DNA of 64,000 nucleotides, from positions 26,338,710-26,402,709 of the forward strand of contig NC_133218.1 in assembly GCF_040436345.1 (NCBI RefSeq), in the 5' to 3' direction. The DNA is from Pagrus major (lineage: Eukaryota; Chordata; Actinopteri; Spariformes; Sparidae). The translations under genes and the position numbers were made by a program. Positions within the stretch are counted from its first letter, which is position 1. Each line of letters begins with the position of its first letter. Below are positions 1 to 14,683 of this stretch, piece after piece. The notes beneath the pieces are model-generated. The model was not told the DNA's origin. It did not search any database and saw only the letters and a program-made list of their open reading frames with translations.

Positions 1-3000
1 CTTTTCTCATGGAGAAGTATACTGAACGGTTTGGGCCATTATCTTAAAAAGAAAGTTCATGTTGTGCTGTTTAGTAGAAAACAATATCCAATTACAAATG
101 ACAAAATGGGTTCAACTATATTCAGCAGTGAGAACTACAGATCATTCATGTGTGTTTTCTTTTTCCTTTGCAATTTATTACAACTTTAGAATGTTTTGTA
201 TAATATATATGAGTTATATTTAACTTGAATAAAACCTCAGGAATCTGCAGCTAGTGTCCATGTTGTGATAATGCTCTCTGATGTGTCCTGATTGTTGCTA
301 TCTGTCATTATCCTATATCAGAACTCTTTGTTGAGCATTTTTGAAAGAGCACACTGTCCAAGCAAAAATTATGAAACATGTTTATTCTTGATATTGACCA
401 CTCTTAAACTTGGTTTACTCCCCAAAGTAGAGCCCGCAGGCCAGAGTTGGCCCGTTGTAAGGTTCATCTTGGTCCACTCGATGTCTCTACCTAAAATGAA
501 ATAAAAGTTTATATGAAAAGATGTTATGCTGCTTTTTTTGTGAGGTAAACATGCTCTTTAAATATTTAGGATCCCTAATTATTCATTGTTGATCGTAGTG
601 TGAGCACAGCCAGCAGATTAACACTTTGCACAGGAAGTCAGTCAGTTACATTTTTTTTCCCACCATTATAAGGGTGTTTTCACACCTGTAGTTCAGTTCA
701 TTTGGTAAAAAATTAAACATTGTGGCATTTTGGTCTGGCTCCTGTACATACTGAGCTGACCAAACTAACCAAGAGGGGTAAATGAAGACATACAGACAGG
801 CTCTTGACAGTTTCTGCGTTATAAGCGTATCATGGCCCACTTCACATTGTTGAAATCAAACTCCACAGCAGTTTATGAAGCACTTTGATGCTTCTGATGT
901 GTAATAATGTGTCTGGTGTCACAAACAAATAACTGATTATTAGCATCATTAGTATTATTAGACCGCAAATGGTATAAATAATGACTAACAGGTAGAGACA
1001 GGATGAAAAGGAGGTGTTTTGTACAGTAATGTTTCAGGGCTGTGGGACTGCTGTCACACACATGTTTTAATGGACTAATGAACTGACAAAGAGCACAAGT
1101 AGGATAGAAGAGCAGCCTGACGCGCATATGTGTTACCATGACTACCAAATAATTTGCATTGATATATACACGGCTTATTTATAAGATCACTTCCTGAACA
1201 GATTGCATTGTCAACAGATGGATTTATTTGTAATGTAGCTTTTGAAATCATGCTGAAATCACATTCCTATCACCCAAAATCATATCATAATCAGAGTCCA
1301 AGCTTGGAAGCCGACAGATATCCACCTTTTCAAGCGGTCTCGTTCCACTTCCTTTGTCAATACCAGGGTTTGATTGACAGCTTTCACACCGGTCCAAAAG
1401 AACCACGCTAACCGGGAAAATGCACCAGGGTTAGTTTTAACTGAGGTGTGTAAGGTGTCGAAGCAAGTTTCAGTTTTGGCACTCCAAGGGAAAAAGTATG
1501 AGCTTCAGCTAACTGAGCTTGGAAAGGCAATAAGCTCACATCAGAGAGGCCGGATACATCAGTCACTAGTGACTGGTTAGGGGCAAAATAAATCCTCCCG
1601 GGTAACTAGAAAGCAGACTGAATAATGAAGTGGTAAAGAAATTGCTTTAAAGAATATGAGGCTAGAGGGATTTGTTCTCCTGCATTCCTGTTTGGCTCTC
1701 CAAAAACGCAATAATGAAAGCATTTGCGTGGGTGCAATGTGTATTACATCAGCGACTGTCTGTGTGGCACTCTGCAAGCAGCATGTATTTGTCCCCGCAC
1801 AGAAAGGAGACTGTGGGTGCACGTGCATCGGTCGTACATGTGTACTGTATGTGTGCAGTCGTTTTGAAGCGGTGTTTATGTTAAGCTGTGATTAACACCG
1901 TCCAGGTGCTCTTGTTGGCGGAGCCGCTGTTTCAGACACTCACATTTTTCCTCTGGCGGGGTCCAGTCATCCATATTTAGAGAGCTGGACGAGCCAACAT
2001 GCTGAACTGCTGACCACCATTTATTCTAGGACTGTCTCATAAACGGTGCTCCTCCATGCAAAGGAAGTGCGCATGCGTGAGAGCAGAAGAGACGTGGGTG
2101 GGTGGGGGGGAGGAAGAATTCCACAGTGACAGTGAGTGTAAGTTAGTGGTCGAGGATGAAGGGTGGAGGAAAAGGAGGCAGGCAGTGGAGGGGAAAGGGA
2201 GCGAGGGCGTGGGATGGAAGAAAGAAAGGTGTATGCCGAGGTGTGATGGTCTGCTTCAGAGGGAACGAGTTGAAGATGGATGCCGAAGCCAATGTTCAGA
2301 CAGCTTTCAGACAGCGTTGAGCATTTCATTAACCCCATCTCCACTGGTCTAGACAGGAAGGCCGGGCTCAGGCCGCGCACAACCACTGCCCTGTGAGGGG
2401 AGCTGGTCGCAGGGGCTGGAGGTGCATTCACTGGCTCCCCAGAGGAGCAGGAGCCTGTTTATTCAGTGCTGGTAGTGTACAGAGCTGTGTCTAAATGGTC
2501 AGTGTGGTTTTCAGATGCACAGGACATCTCATTGTGTCCACATCACAGACTGAATTCATAACCAAGAAAATGTCAGGAGGTGAAGAGAAACAGGGAGTCA
2601 GGAGGAGGTCAGGAGGAGGCCGAACAGCAGGAAGGTGAAAAAATAAAGTTATAATTGTTGTGAACTGGAGGGAGATATGGGGGGGCAGGAGGGGGATCTG
2701 TGAATATGTTTTCGAGGTAAAAAAAATACAAAAGAGTTGGCAGCACAGCCCAAGTGGAAAACCTGTCTTAATCACTGATATGTGAAAAACATTGTGTAAC
2801 TGTTGGCAGCGCTCACAACAGTGGTGTAATCACTGGCATTTAACACTGATGTCTCACTCCTGCTCTGTATCAGCATAATGCACCTGTGTTTGAGATGTTT
2901 TACTGGAAAATCAAACGGCTCAAAGTCATTATTCAGGTTTTAGTGATATTTTGGGGGTATAATTTCTGTATTTGTCAATCCCCTTGCAATATATATAACT

Positions 3001-4307
3001 GAATGAGCAAACTTGTATGTCTGTTATCATTAAATACATAATCTACCTACCTGTATCTTGTTTTTAGCTATCTGTCTATTTCCAGTGAATATTTCTTGGA
3101 ACAGTGTGAAACATGGAGAGCAACTTTAAACCGGAGTTAATTCCTTGTATATGTACAGATAAATGGCCAATAAAGCTGATTCTGATAATCGTATGTCTTC
3201 ATTTAATAGCTAAACTGCTTGTAAATTATTTTTCAAACCTCTTCCCATATTTAGCATTTACAGTATAGTATAAGCAATACATAACAAGTGGTTTATCTCT
3301 ATTTCTAGTAGCAATTTTTTTATGTAAATACATATATAAAGTTGTGATATATCATAGTTTTACACACATTTTTTTCCAGTTATTTTATGATTTATTACTT
3401 GTATGTTTTATTTTACTCTTATTTCTCATTGTTTTCTCTATTTATATCTTATTAAAGTCCGATAGAGTGATATATCTATTCCAGAAGGAGTAACTATAAC
3501 ATAAGAATGTCTCCTCTGTGATCATAAAGTATTTCTAACACACATCGTGTGTTACAGTTTTTCCTGAATAAACTCTAAACTAATGATTTAGTTAAAGTTT
3601 GGATAATTTTAGATTATTCTTCATACCGTAACTGTAACTCCTCAGATGGAACCTTAACTGATAGCTTAGATTTACATACAAATCACTCAAACCTCCAAAA
3701 CTGTATCTTAAAGGGTTTAAAGTTCAGGAAGACATGGTAAGATATAATACAACTACAGTTTTGTTTGTAATGTTATAGTGCATTTTTTATATATGATTAT
3801 ACACTAATAATTGGATGCCTTACTTCAGCTGTAGACAAATACATTACACTAGAAAATGTTCTTATAACTGGATGCTTGCCTCTCCATTATAGTGTGTTTT
3901 AAACAATGTACTAACTGCTTACATAATCAGCTACTGTTGCAATGAGCTGGCTAATAGTGAAAGAGAAGTCTACAAAATACATTTAATGGAGGCATTTATT
4001 AGAAATTAGGAAATGATTTTCCAGAATTTCCATCGCATTGTCATTCTGCTTGTTATCATATACATGTGCACATGGTATGTGTATAAGAAGAACTTGTATA
4101 TATTGATTTTCATAAGCTGAGCCAAGCAAACTCAACAGCATAAATGAAGGTTAATTAGCTCAATATACTGATCATAACACTAGGAGTCTGTAGAAACTTT
4201 CACCCACAGATTGGCTCTAAAAGCACTGACTGAAGAAGCCAAACAAGTGGTAGAGACTTCCTCCTTGTAAAATAAATATGATGTCAAACAGATGTAGGTT
4301 ATTAGTG

Positions 4308-4308
<1 letters not shown>
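1..4308. other. non-coding stretch, no gene recognised
   Basis: AT-rich DNA with short random open frames only. 2050-2450 is purine/pyrimidine-skewed and makes open frames on both strands, but I see no domain, splice pattern or conserved motif. Confidence 0.6.

Positions 4309-4366
<58 letters not shown>
4309..4366. repeat. (TG)n microsatellite
   Basis: Uninterrupted TG dinucleotides for about 58 bp. Confidence 0.97.
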
Positions 4367-4368
<2 letters not shown>

Positions 4369-5011
4369 AATTGCTGGGCAGGAAGATTGGATCTGATTTC
4401 AGACGGAGATATCCTCAAAGATGAGTTGCACTTTTATACACAGTCGTAATCTGAGAGAAAACTGATGTGATATATCTCATATTAAGCTTTTGATTCAATC
4501 TTGAAACAGAATTCAGCATCTCTAACCCGATGCAACAGGTTAAATATATCACATTTCACCTTTTTTTCCTCTTCTGTCTATTTTAAGACTTGTTCCCTCA
4601 TATTTTGAAGGAATCGTAAAGGCCCCTGACATTCCAATTCGATGATCTATAAAAGCCAACCTGTGTACAACACTCCCATAACCCCGCTGCTCTGACAGTG
4701 AGAGAGGAACGTGGACTTTTGATTAAACTACCACTGCCGTGTGTTTACTTCTAGTTAAGTGGAGGTCACAAGCATTTTTTTTTCTTTCATTCCCCCCTCC
4801 CCAATAAATCTCCATCCGCCCAGGGCAGAAGAGGCTCAGGGCAGAGGGGGAGAGGGACCCCGCTCTCGGTGGTCCTCTGTAGCCGGCGTAAGGGAGAGCA
4901 GGAGCTAAAAAAATAAACTCTCCCTTCTGGCACTGAGGGTGGGCGATGCCACTCTGCGACAGGGGACGGCAGGCTCTGGTGAGTGTTACTGAACTGTCAC
5001 TACCCCTCCAC

Positions 5012-5036
5012 CCCACCACCACCACCACCACCACCA
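5012..5036. repeat. (CCA)n microsatellite
   Basis: CCA/ACC trinucleotide tract; it gives artefactual His/Pro/Thr open frames. Confidence 0.9.
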
Positions 5037-5205
5037 ACTCCTACAAGCGCCCCCCATCACTCCCCATCAATGTCCCTCTGGAATGGGTTGGGCCAGCAGG
5101 ACAAGGGGTGGGGTCAGAGCATTCCCTGCATTCCCAGCCAGCGGTGATGCACTGGTACATGCACAAACACAAGTTCATGCACAAGCACAAACACACAAAC
5201 ATGCT

Positions 5206-5208
<3 letters not shown>

Positions 5209-5242
<34 letters not shown>
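5209..5242. repeat. (AC)n microsatellite
   Basis: AC dinucleotide tract inside a longer CA-rich zone (5160-5450). Confidence 0.95.
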
Positions 5243-5247
<5 letters not shown>

Positions 5248-5575
5248 TGCAGGCATACGTATATGCGCACGCTCCCTCTGCTGCTATAGTGCAGGCCACC
5301 GGGGCACACGTCACTGTTGTCAGATTGAACAAGACACAGAGCTAATCCAAACCAGCTCCAGGCTTCACTTGAAACACACACAAACACACACACACCACAC
5401 CACACACACATGCACAAGCAAACACATCCACACACACAGGCATACTCACACTCTGCTGCAAGATCTTTATCCTTCAAAAACAAAAACACAAACAAAGCCA
5501 TGTAATGTATTTGTGTGTCTTCATTTGTATGTGTCTCTGCATTTGTTTGTGTGGGCGTATTTGTGCGTTCGCGTG

Positions 5576-5576
5576 C

Positions 5577-5636
<60 letters not shown>
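5576..5636. repeat. compound (TG)n-(GA)n microsatellite
   Basis: TG repeats to 5601 pass directly into GA repeats to 5636. Confidence 0.95.
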
Positions 5637-5638
<2 letters not shown>

Positions 5639-6694
5639 AGCTGCTTAATGTTTAACTGGAGCAGCTCTTAGTGGACTTGGCGTGCCCTGACAAAATCCAT
5701 TTTGTGATGGAGCTGTGATTACAATGATAGGACTGGAATTATGATGTTGGCTCTTCCAGGTCCCGGTTTGTTCACAGCTGTAGAGAGCACCATCATTTGT
5801 GAACTCATCCATTGTGCTCTCTCACCTCATTTCAGCGAGGGATGATTAGCTAATTTCAGACATTGAAAAATTTAACAAATTGAACACATACCAGACTTTG
5901 TAGCGTACATCTGTGTCAACTGATTACCCAAAGAGCACGAGGCATAGAGTTGCCTCTGTTTGTCTGATTGAGACATATATCTGGATTCAGTTCCTCTGAG
6001 GCTTTGTTGAGGTTCTTATTGACAGAAATAGTCTTTCTCTGTGTGATAAACCATCTGGAGCCACTTGCTAATATTCTCCTCATTGCTTGATGAAACCTCA
6101 TCTTATTAGAGGTGATCAGTGAGATGAAGCTGACCCCCTGAACTCAAACCGAACACAAACCAAATGTGCATTTAGCACAAAGCTCCCCCGGCATAAATTG
6201 GACTCAAATTTGAGATACTCGCAGAAATCAAACCCTGTCGTGCAGAGATGCTGAGATACATTTTTCCACTCCTCTCTATTCATCCAATTCAGATCTAATC
6301 TCCTCAGTCTCCTCTCACAGTTGCTTCAGAACGGTAAATGCATGATGGCAGCACGTACTAACACTCTCTCTTTCTCTTTTTTTCGCACACACACAGTGAG
6401 CTGAGAGACATATTGGTTTGAAGCTGCAGAGGTCCTGAAGAATGCTGCAGTTTATATGGCTGTGGTTCACTTAACCATGCTGCTACTCTAAACACTCCTG
6501 TGTGTGTGGCACTCCCATTGTGACTGTATCTATCTTTTTAGTACACTTCACTTTCGTCTTCTGGAGTATATGTGCCTGTGTGCGTGCAGGCATGTGGGTA
6601 GGGAACAAGGTTTGCTGGATTACTATGTCATCAGGACAGGAGAGTTCGTTATCAGGACTTAGTCTACACATGTACACATGCACCTAATACAACA

Positions 6695-6698
<4 letters not shown>

Positions 6699-6768
<70 letters not shown>
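6699..6768. repeat. (CA)n microsatellite
   Basis: About 70 bp of pure CA; source of several spurious His/Thr or Cys/Val frames. Confidence 0.97.
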
Positions 6769-6769
<1 letters not shown>

Positions 6770-7369
6770 CTCTCCCCCTTCTGTCCAGGATCTGGGTGTT
6801 CCACAGCACAACCCTCTCTCCTCTTGCTTCGGCCTTCCCCTGCACACTAAATGTTATCCTTTGGGCTCCTAATTGCCTGTAATTTGCTCGATGAAAGAAT
6901 CCCCAGCTTGTCTGGATCAGTGACGCGTGGTAACCTGAGAGCCCCTGAGGGGGAGGCAGGGGAGGAAGAGTGGAGGAAGGAGGGAGGAGAGAAGAAGGCA
7001 GGGGAAGTAGGCAGATTAAGAGTGCAGGACGTGAAGGTGAGGAGGAGGAGGAGGAAGAGATATCGAGGACACGCAGGTTAACTTTATGTAAGTTGTTTTG
7101 AGGTTTTTCCAGTGTTGCTGAATAAGGATTCAGATTCGCAGATTGTTGATTTATTCTCTCTGTTTGCATAATTAAAAATACACTTGGCCTTCTTTGCACC
7201 CAAAAGATAAGATATGTTGTCACCTTCCAACCCAATCACCGGAATAAAGGTTGGAAAAGTATGTTTCTGAAAAACCACAGATAAATTAGAACATCACATT
7301 TCTACGTTGTAAATTTGCACATGCTGTGGTTAGGTTTAGACACAAAAAACACTGGATTAAGGTTAGGAC

Positions 7370-7530
7370 AGCATCATGTTTTGGCCTAAAATACCTGTTT
7401 TGGTCACCACAAACACGGCTGAAGTTGTCTTGAGGTCTTTTGTCACCACAAACACAGCTGCAGATGGCCCGACTTCCCATCAAAAATATCCTTTTTTGTC
7501 ACTACAAATGATTTGTCCTGTGGTATCCTT
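7370..7530. repeat. degenerate tandem of a TTTGTCACCACAAACACGG-type unit
   Basis: The motif TTTTGTCACCACAAAC recurs near 7398, 7438 and, diverged, 7495, with spacers of about 40-55 bp. I have a general recollection of similar minisatellite-like copies in fish genomes; function unknown. Confidence 0.5.
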
Positions 7531-8568
7531 AAAAATATCCAGTGGTTTAAGGTTTATAAATGTTAGAATGCTATTGTCCCTCATCAAAGCGTTTTCCACT
7601 TCTGGTATCTACTGATGCAAATAGCTATGGTTTTATATACCCAGGTTTTGAGCGCTCCGTCTTTGAAATTTCTGCCTCCACCTACATGAAGTTGAAGTAA
7701 ACAGGATTTCATGCTTGGTGCTCAAATTTCTAAAAAATTTCAATGAAAAATCATCGTTAGCATGTGTTTTTCTAGGAGCAAAGTTCCTATTAGTTTGAAT
7801 AATCCACAGAACATAAACAGAACACATATAAAAGGGACAATTTCTGTTGAGGAAAGTAGTTCAACATGAGATTTCCCGATTATAAAAAGTAATAAGGACA
7901 CAGTAAGGATTTTTTTAAGTACATGTCTTTTGTGCCGTAAGCATCAGAAACAAACAAAACTCAATTCGCCGCTGTTACATCAAAGTTGGTGAGAAATCTC
8001 TGAGACAGATAATTCAACACCAACCCTCTAAAACTCTTGCATACAGTAAAGCGTGACATGCTGTGAGAACACATTTTTCACAATGTAATTAAAAATTTAG
8101 AAATTTCATAGGAGAGGCCTAACTAAACACAATCACATCATAATGACAACACAAGGCCAAATCCTTAATTGGCTGTGGGAAATTCAAGAGTGTAGTCTAT
8201 TCTGTGAAATTATTGTGTTTTCATTTCACCAAGATACAAAATATTGTGAGTGAGAAATGATAAGAATAGGCCAACTAAACTTATTATTATTTCTAAAGAG
8301 TGGTGAACACTAAATGATGATAATAATAACTAGAATGGCATTTGGTAGAGTGTATACCTCCGCCAAGGCCCAACAGTCCCTCCCACCTCCTCAAATGACT
8401 TAGAGGACAGAGCTCATTGACCCATCTGAACTGGTTAACTCCAGTCATAGGTGCGCACACTCACACGCACAGTCACAAACCTTTCTGATCACAGCATAGT
8501 GTGGTCTCATGGACAGGATGTGAGGTCTTGATTGTTTACTTTAATTTCCTGTGGTGAGGGATGATGAG

Positions 8569-8569
<1 letters not shown>

Positions 8570-8600
<31 letters not shown>

Positions 8601-8612
8601 TGTCTGCCTGCC
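8570..8612. repeat. (CCTG)n tetranucleotide microsatellite
   Basis: About ten CCTG/TCTG units. Confidence 0.93.
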
Positions 8613-9559
8613 AGCTCGGCTCTCCTGTCTTTCCCAGCCACTCTAACATGTCTCCTTCCCGTTGTACCAGAGAAGGCAGCGCGAAAGCCAGACATGCATG
8701 TTTCCCAATAGGTCATCCACAAGAGGAGAGGATTTGTCACCAAACACGGCCCTCGGTGCTGGCTCCACTCCAGCCCGCTGGCTCCCCCACCTTCACCTTC
8801 ATGTCTGTGTGCTGCTGCTGTGGACAAGGTAAACTGCTGGGCCATGGCTCCGTTTAAGCGTACAGTTGATTGCTACGAGATTACACTGCTCCCTTTCAGC
8901 CGGGGTCAACGTCCTCATGTTTGACAGTTGGAATCACAAGCAAATTGTGTCATTTCCTTCTCGTAGCTCCCAGTATGCATGTGTGCGTGCATATGTGTGT
9001 GTGGCTGTCTGATCTCCTTAGTCAGCCGACGGCTCGCAGGCTATTACATGACCTATGTAGGTAAAGTTTACTACAAGGGGCGACCATTTTACTTTTCAAG
9101 AAACTATAGCCCTCCCTCCCACCCTCCTCTTTCTGGACTTGAGTGACTCATCATATTTGCGTTGTTAAGCATGTTCCTCAGCCCAGCATGAGATTTTCTT
9201 TCTGTCATCGTCGCCGTGTCGCTCCCTAAATGCCAGTGCCGTAGTCTCATGTTGTTTCTGCGGCCAGTGCCAGCGGCGTTTTGGCCCATTGTAGAGTAGA
9301 ACTGGTTTACAGTTTACATCTGCCTGTTTGCCTGTCCTCTATACTCCTCCTAACCGGGGACCACCCAGGAGAACGGTGGAGTGGTACTGGTCTCGCTCTC
9401 TCTCTTTCCATTGCTTTCTCTCAGTATTTGTGCCTCTCATTCCCCCTGTTTTTTTGTAACTCTTTCTTTTTCTGGAACGAGATGTCCTGAAACCAAATAA
9501 GCTTTATTGGCATACATGTTAATGCTACATAAAGCTACACCTTAACTCACAAATTACTC

Positions 9560-9960
9560 AATTTTCAAGAGAGGAAAAAGTGGATAAAGTGTCACACACA
9601 TATCCAAAACAGTACAACAACAAACAGAAAACAGTCAGACTTTCATCGGTCTTCTTCAGGCAACAGATCTCTCCCAAAATGTTTATCCTCATTTGTCTGA
9701 TGGGGGATTTCTGGACATATGATACCGGGTTCCTGTAAGAATTGTTCTCTTAATTTGGTATAATTGGTGCATTCAGTGAGGAAGTGAATCAACAGCTTGC
9801 CAGCAATTACAGTAAATCACAGCCTGCCATCTCTTGATACGCACTTTTCGTCTTTGTCGTTCCTGTGTCTGTACATTGTCAAGGCTTTTGTCAGCAGCAG
9901 TGAGTGGTGTGGTAGGATGCTAAAGTATGGTGTGTTTTAGGGCCAAATGACACGTTTGTG
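9560..9960 (-). pseudogene. possible non-LTR retrotransposon (LINE) reverse-transcriptase C-terminal remnant
   Basis: On the minus strand, about 9830-9650 reads AGKLLIHFLTECTNYTKLRE and continues QFLQEPG in one frame. The HFL-x2-C-x2-Y-x2-LR spacing is typical of the cysteine/histidine end of fish LINE reverse transcriptases. Upstream codons are interrupted by a stop and nothing else of the ORF is intact. Only a short match supports this. Confidence 0.35.
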
Positions 9961-10205
9961 CTCACTTTCTTTCTCTCATTTAGAAATTTTTCCAATATAA
10001 TTTGCTGGTGTGATATTTAAGTGTATCTCTGTTGACAAAACATATAAAGGCAAATAAAGCAATGGTTTTATTGTACAAACTGGTTTTATAAGAAAAGACA
10101 AACTGAACAAATATTAATAGTATAAAATCATATATTGCGTGCCCCGATTCCATCTTTTCAAATGTGAGGATTTGCTGCTTTTCTTGATCATATGTAATAG
10201 AAAAG

Positions 10206-10470
10206 TTAAAGGAGACTTAAGAGATCATGTTTTTTCATTTTTCCTTTCCTTCAGTGTGTTGTATAGGTTCTAATGCATGTAAAGGAGCTTGAAAGTTAAA
10301 AAAGCCCAAAGTCTGCGCCAACAGAAGCTCCTCTCTCCCACAGAAAAACTGCTCCTGAGACGACTTGTCAGTAGTCTCACCTTTTTTTCTGTGACTTCTT
10401 GACATCATGTTACATCACCAAGTCACACATTTGCATAATTTAGGCTTAAAGAGACAGAAGTTTTTTAGTA
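10206..10470. mobile_element. MITE-like fragment (TTAAAGGAGAC start)
   Basis: Begins at a TTAA (10206-10209) with AGGAGACTTAAGAG. It includes AAAAAAGCCCAAAGTCTGCG and a CTCCTGAGACGACTTG stretch that I recognise as a frequent teleost interspersed repeat. The right end is not cleanly defined. Confidence 0.5.
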
Positions 10471-13400
10471 TTAAAGATTAAAGCATGTAAACCTGTTTTG
10501 GATTGCTGATTGGACAAAACCTTGGGTTCTGACAAAATCTTTTTTTTTTCCTTAAAATGTTCTAACGTTTAATTAACAAAATGAGTAATCAATCAATAGA
10601 GAGAACAGTTGGGAGATTAATTGATAATGTAATGGTTAAATAATGTTAGTTGCAACCCTACGAAATATGTTAATTATATTTAATATATATTACACATGTA
10701 GATGTTATTAGAGACATTAGATGCAGGCTTGTCGACAAACATATCCATCCTGTCCTTATTTCTCTCTCCTTTCCTTCTCCTTTACGTGCTCACTTCACCT
10801 CTTATTTTCACACAAGTACTTCTACATGAGCTCTCTCTCTCCCTCCCACTCTGTCACCCTCTCTCACCCCCCACCCCTCACCCTCTCTGAGTGTAGGTTG
10901 TTTAATAGCAGACTGAGAGTAGTGTCTTTTGGCTGCAGCATGAGCCCTGTCCCCGCACAAGCTTACTGTTTACACACTGGGGTCATGGACTCTGTAGCTG
11001 CAGATACCGCTCATATCTCTCCGCCGTGTCCTGTTCCCTGGGGATGGACCATAATAGCCCGTCTCTGCACTGCCATGGCAACACCACACATGGCACAAAA
11101 AGAATGACTCAACAGTCGACTGTGGGGAAATGCTTTTTGTTTTCCAGTAAAGTTTGTTTCACTTGTCAGTTCACGGTAAGTGACATGACTGACTTCTGAG
11201 CACAGAAACTGAAAATACTGGTGGAGGTCGTTGATTTCTGGTGATTCAGGATCTGATGTTGCTGTGATTTCTCTCAGCAGAGCGTGAACAATTTTTCAGG
11301 GATCGGTCACAATTTCTTTTTACTTTGGTATAATTTTCCTCTCAATTGTAAACACTTGAATGCTTAACACGCCCAGGCACATGGACTCAGATTAGATTTA
11401 CAGAATAGGCGAGTGTTACAGATCAGAGCTGATGAGAGGCCAGTGCTGTTGCCAGTTGAAACAAAGAGATGTTGTGTTTGGACTGGACTTCCATGTCTGA
11501 CTGCGATAGGGCCGGATGGGTGAGTGGAAGTGCAGGCGGCCTAATTGGCCACCGACTGAAACGGCACACGATAGGACTGCTGGCCTTGTGATGTCATTTG
11601 GCTCAGCTAATGCTGTCATTGAACACAAGCATCTGCAGAATACATATGCTACACATATTTTCTCTCGTGCTGATGCAAGACTTTCACTAAGAGAGGAAGA
11701 TCTAATTAAAGATATCAGCTGCTGAAGTTTTTTCTCACAGCACATGGAAAAAATGTAATGCAATGTAAGAATGCATGCTTATATTTACATATACAGTATT
11801 TGATTTTGTTTTATTGCAGAATGTAAAGTCCAGTATATCAATTTTTGACATGAAATTCAAAGTTTGAGGGAAACGTTTTTGCTCTAAAAATACATTTCAC
11901 TGCCAAATATTTGATTGTGGCTGCATAATAAGCTGTAACCTTCACTTTCATGTCAGCAGTCAAAATATTATGACTATTTGTTTTAATGTGTTTCAATTTT
12001 TTTAATTAGCATCTTTATCTACACACATACATGTCTGCACAAACATTTATCTGTGTCAACAGTCAGTATCAATTTCTTAATCATTTTGGTGGGTCAGAAC
12101 CTGAGAGAAGTATACATAGTATCTTTAGACAAACATGTTCATGCATTTATATGTTTTAGAGTGCACATTTTGATAATAAAGCATTGCACTTGACAAATAT
12201 TTTATGCACAGACAAACCCTTGAAGTGTTTCTGGAAAGTTAAATCAACATTTATTTAATCCTCGTGTGATAGATTTTTGTTTTGCCACCTTTTTTGGCCA
12301 CAGGTTGCAGTCAAGACCTGTGAGTAGAGATGGGACAGAGGAAGAGAGAAGAGAGGCTTTTCTGTAAGCTCTGTGCATGTTTGCATGTCACAGCCAATCT
12401 AATCAGCCTCCCAGGACAAAAGAGGGGTACAGAGGAGCTCCCTAATTGCTCCTTTGTTCTATATCTCCAACCACTCAGCAGCCCTAACTGGCCCCAGTCT
12501 CAGCCCCCCTGAGCTCCCCCGTGCTCTGACTAACTGAATGCACACACGCACATGCCCACACAGTAGATGTTTACTTGTAATCATGGCATTTAGTTACAAT
12601 AATTTATTTCCTCGTGTACATGACATGGAAAATACAAATCATCGCAGACCAGGGTTCCTTGGAGCCAAGTTATATTTTGTTATGCATTTTGCTGACACTG
12701 TTATGCAGAGAGTTTGCAGGTAGGCTGACTTTTTTTCATACATTTATAAAAGACAAACTCTCGGTCCAACCCAAAGACCAACATTGGGGTCAGTGGTTGT
12801 TGTAGTTACGGGCTGATTGAACGTGATCTCGTTGAACTTGGCAAGACAGTCAGACAGCAGTTTCAGCACTGAGGAAGAACTGATGCAGCCACACAACCAC
12901 CTTTTGATTTAACTTCAACTTCTGCGTTAAGCCACGTCCATTTTTCATCTTGCTCTCTCTCTCTGACTGTCATGTAAACACCTTCTTTTAGTGGAATTAA
13001 ACTTGTATGTAACCAGATCAGAAAAGCAGTGTGGCATCCATTCACCACAAATTGATTTTTATTTTATTTTTATTTTTGTTCTGCACACATACAGTGCTGC
13101 TACGTGGCAATGGTAAAAAAAAAAAAAGGATTTAAAGAAAGCCTTGAATGTTACAACTTATAAATGAAAGAATCAAATAACATTAGACTTATATGGTATT
13201 TATTTTATCAGTAGTAATATTGTCACCATCACAATCATCATTATTATTATTATTATTATTAGAAGTAGTCGTACAAGAATAAGCATTATATCTCTTTTTT
13301 TGTAGTTATTGTTGTTTTTTATAATACTTGTAATACCTTTGTTATTACTTTATTACTTATTAATACCTTGCCTTATCCCCAGCAGTTCTTGTGTGTGTTT

Positions 13401-13724
13401 TGTACTTAAAAATAGAAATAAAGGGCAATCATAAAAATCAAGAAATATACAGATTAATATAAAACCATGATAGCAAAAAATAAAACATGAAACAAAAACA
13501 TAAAATATAAAATGATAAATACAAAGTTATTAAAGCCTAAAATGGGGCTCTGTAGTAGTTATAAGTCTTTACTTGTAAGTTAAAATAAATTTCTTGAACA
13601 TTTTCTATTAAACAAATCCTGAGTTATTAGTTACTGCAAACTGTTTCCTTTATCCAATTAATTAAAGTAATAAAATTATAGTAAGTATGTTATGTATAGC
13701 AGTCTTCTGCCATGCACTCATGGG

Positions 13725-13756
<32 letters not shown>

Positions 13757-14644
13757 GGCCAGGCCTGGGCCTGCAGTCACTGGGTCACAGGGTTAACACA
13801 AGCCAATTACCAAAACAGTTAAGGAGGAGACAGGAAACACAATATTTACCACATGACTGCCAGAGTGATGTACTACACACAGAAACATGTCATTTATGCT
13901 TCGCTCTTTGACTTTTCCCTCATAGAGAACAAATTCTATAACGTCGTCTAGATTTGAGGTGAACAACAATAAGCAACTTTATAGGATGGACAGATAGATG
14001 GCGCTGCTTATAATCTATAATAAAGACATTTAATTGAATCAATGCACACATTTCTAGTCTCACACAGCTAAACACCCAAAACTGACCAGCTCTGATTCTC
14101 ATCAAAATGTATTCTAGTACATGCTGCATCTAATCACATACAGTATTTGGTCACAAAGGCACTGGATTAATTGTTGGCACTTTAACTCTTTCTTTAAAAA
14201 AACATATGCATTAACCTGGAAGGCTGTAAGGAAGTGTGCAGCTGTCAGGCTTTGTGAGTCAGACTCATATCACAAACTCCATTTTTTTTTTTTTTTCTGC
14301 ACGGAGACAATGTCCGTGCTCTGCTTTGATGTTTTGACAGGGCTGATAACTATAAATGTGCCCGTATCAGACGTGTTTATATTGGGGATGTTTGGTATGA
14401 CCCTGGCGTGTGGCTGTGGGACACTGCGGGGGGTCTCGCTGTTTCCTGTTTATCACATCTTCCACGTGAATGTCAAACAGTTTACCTAACAAGGTACTGT
14501 CTCTCTGTCTTCTCTCTCTCTCACACACACACCACATGCACTCACTAATATACATTCACAAATGTGCACACAGATATCAATGGTAGAGACACCTGAACAC
14601 TCGCATAGGCGCGCACAAATGCAAGTGTGCAGAAAACACAAGCA

Positions 14645-14681
<37 letters not shown>
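14645..14681. repeat. (CT)n-(CA)n microsatellite
   Basis: Short CT run passing into CA repeats. Confidence 0.9.

Positions 14682-14683
<2 letters not shown>

Larger units (their letters stand above)
4367..9483. other. non-coding stretch rich in microsatellites
   Basis: Contains (CCA)n at 5012-5036, (AC)n at 5209-5242, (TG)n-(GA)n at 5576-5636, (CA)n at 6699-6768, (CCTG)n near 8570-8612 and a degenerate tandem at 7370-7530. No coding exon is supported. Confidence 0.6.

Noticed and set aside
2021..2431. Overlapping open frames on both strands (136 and 98 aa)
   Set aside because: Purine/pyrimidine strand bias suppresses stops on both strands; Pro/Ser- and Glu/Arg-rich peptides with no motif.
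4946..5602. 218-aa open frame rich in His and Thr
   Set aside because: It runs through CCA, CA and TG repeats; no start context, splice sites or domain.
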